DNA of 59,698 nucleotides. Origin: a virus. A model generated the notes under the pieces. The model was not told the DNA's origin, made no database searches, and worked only from the letters and a program-made list of their open reading frames with translations. This document shows, in pieces, positions 31,401 through 39,281 of this stretch. A program made the translations under genes and the position numbers. Each line of letters opens with the position of its first letter. Within the stretch, counting starts at the first letter, position 1. The stretch covers positions 1 to 59,698 of IMG/VR virus record IMGVR_UViG_3300037054_000205. One strand, written 5' to 3'.

Positions 31401-34400
31401 ACCCCCTATCGGCTTCCAAGACGCTAAACCAATTCCGTATTCCTCCGACGCAGAGTTTACCAATCGAACCGCCCCTTCCATGATTCTGCCTGATGGCAGA
31501 ATTATCAACGCGCGGCTGGCTCATACTGAAATTGCGGCGGCTGCTGGTTTTAAGGATACTGGGTCATCGCTGGATAAAACGTACGTTTCTGGCGTAACCG
31601 CTTTTCAACGGGCAACCGGAGTGGTGCGAGTTATCTACCCCGAGCACGGCGGAAATATAGGCATTGAAATACACCAACGACCCTCTAATGACCAGTTAGG
31701 CATCATTGGAAAGAATCTAAAGAATGCGACTGCAGCGGGCAAGGGTGATGGTTCCCTGACGTGGGATTTGGCAGACGCTAACGGCAAATTCACATCGGGT
31801 CACGGGTCTATCGGGGATTTTCGGCGCGCGGTAGATACCGCTTATCTAGAGCAAGGTCTATCCAATCGCGTGAACTCCGCGCCCGTCACAAAGACGCCGA
31901 AACTACAAGCGGGCGAGATTAAAGGTGACGCTGTCGACAAGCCCGCTGCGACGTACCATGAAGCTGCCGCGACCGAAGGAAACCCGTGGGTGCGCCGTTC
32001 CGCTGACCCCGCCGACGACGCCGCCCCGACAAACAAGGGTCGGCAGGTAATGGTACAGTTCAGTTCTGACCTCATCAACAAGGACCTTCCGTCTGGCACA
32101 GGCGGGGCATATTATGACAAGCTGTACGGCGGCGCGCGCCCCGGCTACGCGCGCATGCAGGATACCTGGGAGATTCCGCAATGGATGGGATTTGCTTCCC
32201 ATGCACTGCCAAAAGCAGATGTCTATTTTGTCCGCGACATGGCGCAAGCGAAAAAGTTCTTGAACGAGGCGGGTTACGACCGCGCGCTCTTCAGCGCGCT
32301 GGACGTAAACACCCCGCTGATTAAGGAATTGGCGAAAGGTTACAAGGGCGCGGTGGACGTCGGCGGGTATCAGAAGCCTGGGACGTTCCTGGACAGCCCG
32401 AACGTCACGTACCATGCGTCTATCCAGGACATGATGAACCACCCCTACTATAAAGGGCAGGGCCTGGAATATAAGAACGGCACCGACTATCGGCACTTCG
32501 AAGGTTCTGATGTCATCCCTCGCCTGACCATGTCCGATGGCTGCTTGCACAAGTGCGCGTTCTGCGTGGTGGAAAAGAAGATTGACGTTACCCCGGAGAG
32601 CGTGGTCGACCAACAGGCTGAATCCATTGCAAAGCTCGGCGCGAAGCTGGTTTACCTGAATGACAAGACCTTCGGGCAAGCGTCAAACTATCAACATCTG
32701 TCCGACGTGTACGCGAAGATGAAAGAAGCGAATCCCGCGTTCCACGGCTTCGTCGTGCAGACCACTGCCGCCCAAATGGGCAAGATTCCTTCTGACTGGT
32801 TGCAGAAGTCGGGCATCAAGTATGTGGAACTCGGCATTGAAAGTTACAATGACCCCATCCTAAAGGAAATGCACAAGCCCGCGAACCAGAAACTGATTGA
32901 CGCGGCCACGCAGAAACTACGCGAGAACGGTATCGCGCTCATTCCGAACATCCTGGTCGGCTTGCCCGGCGAGACCGCGCAAACATACGCCAACACCCTG
33001 AAGTTCCTGCAGGATAACAAAGACATCATCTCGCACGCGAACATCTACAACCTCGCGCTGTATGAGAATTCAGAGTTGGGCAAGAAACTGACGACCGCCA
33101 ACCCCGACGACTTCAACGAGAACGTATTGGAGAAGTCATTCCACTCCGACCCCGCAGTGCATAAGCAGTTCGCGGGTGACCTGTACGGCGCTGCGCAGGA
33201 CATGTTAGACCAACCGCCCCCAAGCGCGACGAAGACGAATGAACCCGCTACGCTGCAGATGGGCTTTGCAAAACAGAAAGCTAAGGCTAAAGACCAAGCC
33301 CCGAAAATTACGGACATGACTGCGGAGGATTTGGCGTTCGACAAGAGGCACGCCGAGTTTGCTGCGCCCGATGCGGCTGCGGAAGAACCAGTGACGCCGA
33401 CTCGCGAAACAATCGTCGCCGCTAACGCCGACATTAAAGAGCGGCAGCGGATTCAAGACCATTTAGCAAAGGTGGATAAAAGAAATCAACCCGCCGAAGC
33501 TGCGGCTCCTGAAGTCGCGCGCACTGCCACGTCCCAAGAAGCCATTGCCAACATCGTCAAAAACAACGAGCATGACGATTACAAGGTTACACCCCCAGGC
33601 AAGGCCGTAGCGCGAGACGCTTATGGGTATTTGCTGGCTGATGGGAGTCTGGTCGAGAACGCCGACGATACCCGCGAGTACACCCATTCCCAACTTGCCG
33701 ACTTGTTGGACTGGGATGATATGAGGAACGCAAACGCCATCCGAACTAATGGTCCCGATAACATTGAGGTTCTGCATGACGCCCCGACCGAACAACAGCG
33801 CGGGGAAATAGCCCGATTCGTCAAAGAGGGCGGGAAAGACAAACTTACTTGGGACTTCCATAAAATCACAGACTTCGATGGCTACGAGAATTTTCTGCGC
33901 GGCTCAGATTCTCTATATGGCGGGGAAGACAAACCACCTCTCGAAAGCGGCGAAGGTAGCCTCGGGGATTTCCTGCGCGCGGCTGATAAGTTCTACAAGA
34001 AGCCCGAGCCAGTTTCTGGGGGAGCCTCGATAGGCGACCGTCTCCAAACTGGATTTGCGAAGACCAAGAAGCCTGCCGAGGCTGCGGCTCCTGAAGCGGC
34101 ACTGAAGTTCACGCACAAAACTTTCGGAGTCGATGACTCCATTGCCCGCGTGTCTGCGCTCGATGCCAAGGGAGAGGATGTCGGACACGTCACTTACGGG
34201 TTGCCTAAACCCGCGAAGCGCACGGGGGATTTCAGTGCCACGATAGCGATGGCGGCGGTTGACACTCCAGGTCAAGGTCTGGGCCAGAAACTTTATCTGC
34301 AAGCGGCGGATGCGGCGAAGACCAAAGGCGCGCGGTATTTGGTCTCCGACGTGGCGCACGGGGTGGACCCGTCCGCTGTTCGTGTTTGGGATGCGCTCGT

Positions 34401-36768
34401 GGCAAAAGGATATCCCGTAGAAAAGCTGGGCGCGAAGAACTATCGTATGGACCTTTCGAAATTTCAAACGCCATCGAATGCGGCTCCTGTCCAGAGTATA
34501 TATGAGAAAAAGGGAGCCCAAGAATTAGCAGACCATATCGGCGGAAGAGTGGTCGGGTCCGTCGCCACAAAGGGCGTCTCAACCCATGATTTAGATTTGG
34601 CGGTTGACACCTATGACCAACCTAAGATTGAAGCGGCGATGAAAGCCCGAGGATTTGAGCCGATAGGTAGTTCAGTAGTGTCTCCTGCCGAAGCAAAAAC
34701 ATCTGGTAAGACTTTTGGCGGCGATTCTGCCGACTGGAATCGAGCACACCATTTTGAAAATAACACGACGCAATCAAAAGCCTCGGAACCTCGGCGGAGG
34801 GTGGATATTTGGAGCAAAGAACCCGCTGAAAGCGATGTCATCGACCACATCAAGTCGGGCGGGCAGTTCGGTGTCCTGACCGCCGAGAACCCGCAGAACA
34901 GAACGCTGTCGGCGAAAGAGAACGCTACTCGCAACGAGGCCCTGCGCCAGCAACTGGAAGCGCGCGGACACGACCCAATCCAGTTGACTGGGCACTCCGA
35001 TGCGGTTGGCCCGGCGACGGAGAATCCCTTCTTTGTGAAAGACCTTCCTGCGGCTGAGACGGCGGCGCTGGGGCGCGAGCACGGACAACAGTCCGTCCTG
35101 ACGCATCAAGGTCTGCACGACCTGAACAAGGATGTGGTGAATCCGCTCGACCCGTCGCAAGGAATCATGACGGGTCCTGATGCCGAGAAGCAGAAGTATT
35201 TCTCCAAGCATGATGGACAGGCGTTCTCTGCACCAGTTAATTGGGATAAGACGGTTGCGCCGGAAGGAAAAGGGGAGTCTCTCTCTGGGGTTCCTGTTGT
35301 GAGCACGCGGGTGCCGCACGGGACCCTGAATAAAGTAAAGTTCCAGCGGCATGAAGATACAACCCGCATGTCCGACATGGAAGCAGCGACGGCGGCGCCT
35401 GGATATCTGCAAAAGATGATGGACAAGGTACACGATATTCCCGGGTTTGTCGCGCCGCAGGGCGGGACCATTCAGGAGCAAACCGAAGCCTTTATTCAGC
35501 ACGGGCTGGACAACATAATGTTCGTTCACTCTAAGATGACACCTGAAAAAATCGCACTGAACAAGCAGTGGTACCCGGTTGGAGCGCATGGACGCGGAAT
35601 CATTCTCGCGCATCAAAATGGGATTACGCCCGCGCAAGCCTACGGCATCACGTCGGTCGAGTCGCCGCTAACGGACTGGGACCAGAACACATCCTTGGCC
35701 GAGCGTACCGCCAGCATCTATCAGCAACAGCAAAACACGCGCTTCACGCCGGAAATGGCAAAAGCCGCCGACGCGATTCTTACCATACCCGCTATGGCAG
35801 GATTCAAAAAATCGTTTAGTTTGCTTCGCGGGAAGACTCTCGCCGAACTACCGGATATCGAGGATAAGGCATACTGGCTACGCATCTACGACGAAGCCCA
35901 CAACCCCCGCGAGTATATGCAATGGAACGCGGACGGCACCCAGGCGGGCATCGCTAGGAGCATGGACGGCACGCCAAGGGCAGTAGGCTGGAGTTTCTTC
36001 ACTCATATTGAGAAGGCAATCAGGATTGCCCAGGACGGGTCTCCAGAAAATATCAGTCGACAACTAGGGCTGAATCATAAGGTGCGGAACTTCTACAACA
36101 ACCAAGCCGACCCAGACAACCCGCGATACCTGACCATCGACACCCATGCGGGCGCCGTAGCGCAGTTGCGCCCGTTGTCGGGAGGGCATCCTGACATTTT
36201 CCACATCTTCGGGAATCCATCCAACAACGCGTTTGGTCTCTCTGGCACCTATCCGCTTTATGACGAGATGTACAGGCGGGCAGCGAAAAAACTTGACGAA
36301 CCTATCCCGAGCAGGGTACAATCGTCCGTATGGGCGGAGATTCGAGAAGTGTTCAACGACGATTTTAAGACGCCAGAGAATCTGGCCGCAGTAGACGCGA
36401 TTTGGAAGGAGTCGACCGATGGCAAAATCACAGCCGACGAAGCCCGAAACAGAATCTGGGACTTCGCAACTCGATGGAACAGAGAAGCTGCTGAAAAAGG
36501 GCGGGCTTCCGATAACCAGGGAAAACTATTTGCTCCTGACGTTTCTGGGACACCCGCCAGCGGAACCCCTGAGCGAGGAAATGGAGCAGGAGTTGCCCCA
36601 CCACCTGCAGCGGAAGAGGTAGGCGATACCTCGTTTGACTTCGGTGCGAACGTCAAGCCGGAAGCGGGCAGCTTCGGGCGGGCGCCGAAAAAGAGCAAGG
36701 CGAAAACGCAACTGAACGCCGTAGACCTCCTGAAGGCTTTGAGCAACCTGAAGAAACCCGCACGCTAG
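28438..36768 (+). CDS. Giant multidomain (polyvalent) phage protein, 2776 aa
   Basis: No stop over 8.3 kb. In order: a disordered N-terminus; repeat-domain copy 1 (about 300-430); two LGIDTTxLxPPxGQG phrases (about 447 and 495); an M41-like metalloprotease with His738-Glu-Val-Gly-His742; repeat-domain copy 2 (about 1013-1140); a radical-SAM region with Cys1369-x3-Cys1373-x2-Cys1376; repeat-domain copy 3 (about 1720-1860); a GNAT-like fold with GQGLGQK (1945-1951); a nucleotidyltransferase-like GS...DLD (Asp2051, 2053, and Asp2123); and a C-terminal phage domain with WYPVGAHGRG. The motif LQ(M/A/T)G recurs at 274, 645, 1156, 1606 and 1869 between domains. Such proteins may be carried in the virion and injected; this is family knowledge plus inference. 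Confidence 0.85.
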   Translation: MANGDPTTTPTVTPPAAPAAPDATPAPTDEGLLHSFATGWGVDPEAVKWAAKTIWNDPIGSAKAIGGAQVDELKHAFTHPIEAAKEVGEGVVSAVTPNPDAVKTAQAHLHAPGLVNKLVGGAEYLTSGVPLFGAAGVKAEEQGAKGNIPGMLGTTAAVASQVFAGGKAGEESPKLSKETKLGSVSPEAGKTPGELEPLNRANAKTLQDLGYSNQTITNLNATEVDHILKNNIPAPPRVDLTSEGAKEVMPAPHMHPPAEDVAATAAAAAEPADLQMGESRKIDVPKGRQGSDAQVIQKGGWLLPNGQNYVHPDLHMTHGESALDAGFSGLGVVNPSTGLDMPDALTARIQALRSGAIRSTLDRKGTTTLELFGITEESKPRLLDALAVAPPHKPVFIAHAGGRGAEFQNSNSTQQFSNPAEAIDWVDRQATVSSIQTGESKGPLAKLGIDTTTLKPPKGQGRRAFDRPEGEPATGAEETPTTGATSDKGILGRLGIDTTKLPPAPGQGSQAFDRPQGGHAGGGVASLEELNRPGRFVSVDRAGTTSDQGKTPDFNLRPGSVGYQVKPDGTHQLIDGQETPTHKAAIENYKQNVYPSPAPEHLNTLAKRGQLEGQRYNLGDIDGATYRGGLDQSPRPGSEDATDKLQMGERQSPLKEPYTVEVTDQDGTKHTETIEGFSSKNALAAAQKQFPNGYNWSLASGKSDGPRTLSTEYTPGTKKPLSMRASNTGRTARERRGHEVGHVMEAQAVGIKQLGIARSSHPDNRGDYDTFAIFSGEGVYVPGTRVIKPERRMDVVRLLVGGIARDEGAGLHRASNHNFSINLEGSDGHQAYSILTAADYTHENAMDRMNQLIDIAADHQSRPHVASVIEENLDTREEGLSRHYDYSPERLDNMWAESQRRAQNATEKRDAAGNGAGLAEGSPESLARGESGISKAIGPVSEGPDSGPEPGAKGELSQTPGAEKEDLTAGASKVAPTTGEEVIAKLEKPPIGFQDAKPIPYSSDAEFTNRTAPSMILPDGRIINARLAHTEIAAAAGFKDTGSSLDKTYVSGVTAFQRATGVVRVIYPEHGGNIGIEIHQRPSNDQLGIIGKNLKNATAAGKGDGSLTWDLADANGKFTSGHGSIGDFRRAVDTAYLEQGLSNRVNSAPVTKTPKLQAGEIKGDAVDKPAATYHEAAATEGNPWVRRSADPADDAAPTNKGRQVMVQFSSDLINKDLPSGTGGAYYDKLYGGARPGYARMQDTWEIPQWMGFASHALPKADVYFVRDMAQAKKFLNEAGYDRALFSALDVNTPLIKELAKGYKGAVDVGGYQKPGTFLDSPNVTYHASIQDMMNHPYYKGQGLEYKNGTDYRHFEGSDVIPRLTMSDGCLHKCAFCVVEKKIDVTPESVVDQQAESIAKLGAKLVYLNDKTFGQASNYQHLSDVYAKMKEANPAFHGFVVQTTAAQMGKIPSDWLQKSGIKYVELGIESYNDPILKEMHKPANQKLIDAATQKLRENGIALIPNILVGLPGETAQTYANTLKFLQDNKDIISHANIYNLALYENSELGKKLTTANPDDFNENVLEKSFHSDPAVHKQFAGDLYGAAQDMLDQPPPSATKTNEPATLQMGFAKQKAKAKDQAPKITDMTAEDLAFDKRHAEFAAPDAAAEEPVTPTRETIVAANADIKERQRIQDHLAKVDKRNQPAEAAAPEVARTATSQEAIANIVKNNEHDDYKVTPPGKAVARDAYGYLLADGSLVENADDTREYTHSQLADLLDWDDMRNANAIRTNGPDNIEVLHDAPTEQQRGEIARFVKEGGKDKLTWDFHKITDFDGYENFLRGSDSLYGGEDKPPLESGEGSLGDFLRAADKFYKKPEPVSGGASIGDRLQTGFAKTKKPAEAAAPEAALKFTHKTFGVDDSIARVSALDAKGEDVGHVTYGLPKPAKRTGDFSATIAMAAVDTPGQGLGQKLYLQAADAAKTKGARYLVSDVAHGVDPSAVRVWDALVAKGYPVEKLGAKNYRMDLSKFQTPSNAAPVQSIYEKKGAQELADHIGGRVVGSVATKGVSTHDLDLAVDTYDQPKIEAAMKARGFEPIGSSVVSPAEAKTSGKTFGGDSADWNRAHHFENNTTQSKASEPRRRVDIWSKEPAESDVIDHIKSGGQFGVLTAENPQNRTLSAKENATRNEALRQQLEARGHDPIQLTGHSDAVGPATENPFFVKDLPAAETAALGREHGQQSVLTHQGLHDLNKDVVNPLDPSQGIMTGPDAEKQKYFSKHDGQAFSAPVNWDKTVAPEGKGESLSGVPVVSTRVPHGTLNKVKFQRHEDTTRMSDMEAATAAPGYLQKMMDKVHDIPGFVAPQGGTIQEQTEAFIQHGLDNIMFVHSKMTPEKIALNKQWYPVGAHGRGIILAHQNGITPAQAYGITSVESPLTDWDQNTSLAERTASIYQQQQNTRFTPEMAKAADAILTIPAMAGFKKSFSLLRGKTLAELPDIEDKAYWLRIYDEAHNPREYMQWNADGTQAGIARSMDGTPRAVGWSFFTHIEKAIRIAQDGSPENISRQLGLNHKVRNFYNNQADPDNPRYLTIDTHAGAVAQLRPLSGGHPDIFHIFGNPSNNAFGLSGTYPLYDEMYRRAAKKLDEPIPSRVQSSVWAEIREVFNDDFKTPENLAAVDAIWKESTDGKITADEARNRIWDFATRWNREAAEKGRASDNQGKLFAPDVSGTPASGTPERGNGAGVAPPPAAEEVGDTSFDFGANVKPEAGSFGRAPKKSKAKTQLNAVDLLKALSNLKKPAR

Positions 36769-36779
36769 GAGCATGTTAC

Positions 36780-37298
36780 ATGTCACGAGCGAAAAAGGTC
36801 CCGACAGATGAAGACCGGAAACGCGCCCAAGACAAGCGCATCCAGCGAAAATTCGGCATCACCCTCGCCGACCGCGATAGGCGCATTTACGAACAAAACA
36901 ACCTCTGCAAAATCTGCGGAGGAGCCCTCGATGCCTACGGACCCCCCAACATCGACCATTTCCATTTCTATGTGAATGTGGTGCGGGAAAAAGACCCCAG
37001 TATGTTAGCGGTGGGTCTGAAATGGTGCGCAATTTCCTATAACGAGATACGAATACCAGTTTTTACTCGCTATTCCCGCACCAAAGCTGGTGCCATCGAA
37101 AGCGTCAAGATGGCGACTATGCCATGGGCCGTGCGCGGCATTCTCTGCTTCAAGTGCAATCGCGGCCTGGGATACATCGAGCGGTTCTTTGGCGCCTCCC
37201 ACCACCCTGAAAATATCATCCCCGTCATTGATTATTTACGTGCCCGACTCCCGAAAACCCTTGACAAGTCCTACGATTTCGACTATCCTGATGTTTGA
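36780..37298 (+). CDS. Endonuclease VII-like protein, 172 aa
   Basis: TAGGAG at the stop of the giant gene serves as Shine-Dalgarno. CKICGGAL ... IDHFHFY ... GILCFKCNRGLGYIERF is the His-Me fold with two Cys pairs, as in recombination endonuclease VII and related homing proteins. It has a longer insertion between DH and the second Cys pair than usual. A promoter for the next gene lies within its last codons. Confidence 0.75.
   Translation: MSRAKKVPTDEDRKRAQDKRIQRKFGITLADRDRRIYEQNNLCKICGGALDAYGPPNIDHFHFYVNVVREKDPSMLAVGLKWCAISYNEIRIPVFTRYSRTKAGAIESVKMATMPWAVRGILCFKCNRGLGYIERFFGASHHPENIIPVIDYLRARLPKTLDKSYDFDYPDV
37261..37289 (+). promoter_or_regulatory. Sigma70-like promoter inside a gene end
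   Basis: TTGACA at 37261-37266, a 17-bp spacer, TATCCT at 37284-37289, inside the last codons of the upstream gene and 22 bp before the ATG at 37312. Consensus -35 and ideal spacing; could still be coincidence within coding sequence. Confidence 0.5.
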
Positions 37299-37311
37299 TT
37301 TGGAGGATTGA

Positions 37312-38100
37312 ATGGCAACAACACCTGTTCCAGTTCTTGCTCCAGTTCCCGTTCCGGCTGCCACCAGTAACCCGGTGAGCACATTCTTGAAAGCCCACGA
37401 AAAACTTATCATTTTGGTCCTCTGCTTGCTGGTAGGCTGGCATTTCTACGCCAAAGCCGTAAGTGCTTGGGAATCATACGACCAGCGCAAGGATAACCTC
37501 GCCCATGCCGCGCTCGCGGCGGACGTCACCACGGCGAATCAAATTGCTACCGTCAATGCGCAGGAAGCGGCTGATTATAAAGTACTTGCGGCTCAACTGG
37601 CGGCCAGTAACACGGCCCTGGCGTCCGCCCGGGTAACTCGCGCTGCCGCCACCCAGACCCAGCAAGCCGCCGACCGGACATTGCCCCCTACCGAACTGGC
37701 AACCCGCTGGACGACCCTTCTCAAAATGCCGCCAGGGACTGTCCTGGTCGAGCCTGGGGGGAAAGGCGTGCCGGATGCGCTTGTGATTACGCCCGCTGGC
37801 GCGACCGAGACCGTCTTGCAGTTAGAGACCGTCCCGATGCTGCAAGCCGACCTCCAAGACGAAACCACTGTCGCAACCAATTACTCTACCCAAGTCACGT
37901 CTCTGGAACGGGTCAACGTCGGGCTGAACACCCAAATCGACGCATTAGATGCGGAGATTATCACTGCAAACGCCGCATGCGTTGCGGACAAAAAATTACT
38001 GGTCGCGAAGGCGCGGAAGTCGAAACTGCACTGGTTTGAAGCTGGCGTGGTGGTAGGCTTCGTCGGACGGCAACTAATTAAGACCTTTGGAGGTATATAG
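37312..38100 (+). CDS. Membrane-anchored coiled-coil protein, 262 aa
   Basis: TTTGGAGGATTG precedes the ATG. Pro/Ala/Val-rich start, one transmembrane helix (about residues 31-51, LIILVLCLLVGWHFY), a long Ala/Gln helical segment, and a second hydrophobic stretch at the end (WFEAGVVVGFVGRQL). The layout resembles inner-membrane spanin-like or DNA-ejection proteins, but no family is certain. The lysozyme is distant, so lysis is not implied. Confidence 0.6.
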   Translation: MATTPVPVLAPVPVPAATSNPVSTFLKAHEKLIILVLCLLVGWHFYAKAVSAWESYDQRKDNLAHAALAADVTTANQIATVNAQEAADYKVLAAQLAASNTALASARVTRAAATQTQQAADRTLPPTELATRWTTLLKMPPGTVLVEPGGKGVPDALVITPAGATETVLQLETVPMLQADLQDETTVATNYSTQVTSLERVNVGLNTQIDALDAEIITANAACVADKKLLVAKARKSKLHWFEAGVVVGFVGRQLIKTFGGI

Positions 38101-38103
38101 AGC

Positions 38104-38361
38104 ATGCCGAACGCGGCTCAATATGCCGCCCTGAAAGCGGCGGGGGTATGCAGTCGAGGCTGTGGTCAGCCTATTTGGATGGCCGGGTTCTGTTAACCAT
38201 GCTGGCTCGATAAGCAGCGCCGGAATTTCCGTCGAGGGGACCGCTTTGCAGCGCGCGGCATCGGCAGAGGAATTAGACCAGAGTGGGAAGCGCAACGGGA
38301 CGAGAAAATTAACGCCATAGCAGCCCAAATCCTCAAATCGCAGGAGGCACCATGTTCCTGA
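38104..38361 (+). pseudogene. Disrupted paralogue of the Cys-rich gene at 40766
   Basis: The frame reads MPNAAQYAALKAAGVCSRGC to an in-frame TAA at 38194-38196, then continues as PCWLDKQRRNFRRGD and [14 protein letters not shown] before a TGA at 38359. The second part matches the intact protein at 40766-41038, including 42 identical bases (38251-38292 versus 40934-40975). The stop replaces a residue next to the second Cys pair. TAA clearly terminates other genes here, so this is a broken copy unless it is read through. Confidence 0.65.
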
Positions 38362-39281
38362 ACGACAACGGCATCCAGGTTTTGCAGTGGGAGACCATGA
38401 TTCCCATAGAAGACATTGATGTGTTTGATGGCCGCAACGGGTTGGTCATTCCTCAGAAAATATCACACTTCGAAAAGGTCTTTCGTGTCGAAGGGTTTCG
38501 GCTACCGCTCACGGGTCGCCGCCTGCCGAACGGGCGCGTGAAACTATTATGCGGGCATCATCGTACCCCCGCAGCAAAGAATCTGGGGCTGCGTTTCATT
38601 CCTATGGTTCTCCTGCCCGACGACGCCCCTGACCAACTTGGTATAGACATCTATTTAGGAGATAACAATCGTCTTCTGAACTTGGCAACGCCCTTGATTA
38701 TTAGTGCCGTACGCATTGCCGACTTGAACCGACAGGCGGGGTTGGATGATAGCGAACACAACTCCATAACCGGGGAGAAAGTCGGGCTCGACAAAGAAGA
38801 AGTCCGGGATGTTCGGGGTCTTGCGGACGGCTTAGACGCCAAGACAATGCATCCCGGTATCGCTGAGATTGCGAACTCTGACACAGCCATCCAGGCTTAT
38901 CGGTTGTTTACGAAATACAGCCTGACAGTGGAGGCCCAAGGCCCGGTATTACAGGCTGTAGGTCAAAACCCCAAGGATGGGCTTCGCATTCTCTCACGCC
39001 AACTCTCCAAAGGGGATTACCAACCCGCGCGCCCTCGGCCCAAGCCAAAGGCTCTAGTAACTATTGATGAATTAGGAGACCGGGTGCGGGTTGCGGTGGA
39101 AAATTTTGTGAGCTTCGTAGAATCCGCCGAAGAGCTTGAAATGGACCCGAAGATTCGGCGTGAAATGAGCGACGGCTGGACTCAATTGACCCAAGTATGC
39201 CCAGAACTCCCGGAGGATAACAATGTTGAAAGTGAAATTCGTCAAACGTCCTGCTTCTCGGAAGTCGAAGAAACCTACTAA
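38352..39281 (+). CDS. ParB-like nuclease-domain protein, 309 aa
   Basis: GCAGGAGGCACC precedes the ATG. The N-terminal domain holds the ParB/sulfiredoxin-like phrase VKLLCGHHRTPAAKNLGL, where the GHHR motif corresponds to the G-H-R box that binds CTP or acts in nucleases. The central part is helical and the C-terminus acidic. In phages such genes are often DNA-binding or nuclease accessories at the edge of replication modules. It overlaps the next gene by 59 bp. Confidence 0.7.
   Translation: MFLNDNGIQVLQWETMIPIEDIDVFDGRNGLVIPQKISHFEKVFRVEGFRLPLTGRRLPNGRVKLLCGHHRTPAAKNLGLRFIPMVLLPDDAPDQLGIDIYLGDNNRLLNLATPLIISAVRIADLNRQAGLDDSEHNSITGEKVGLDKEEVRDVRGLADGLDAKTMHPGIAEIANSDTAIQAYRLFTKYSLTVEAQGPVLQAVGQNPKDGLRILSRQLSKGDYQPARPRPKPKALVTIDELGDRVRVAVENFVSFVESAEELEMDPKIRREMSDGWTQLTQVCPELPEDNNVESEIRQTSCFSEVEETY

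Noticed and set aside
28438-36768. Reading the giant protein as a virion RNA polymerase of the N4 type
   Set aside because: Gene position and size fit, but I find no T7/N4-type polymerase motifs (TxxGR, the catalytic Asp regions or YG pair); the visible motifs are enzymatic domains of other kinds.
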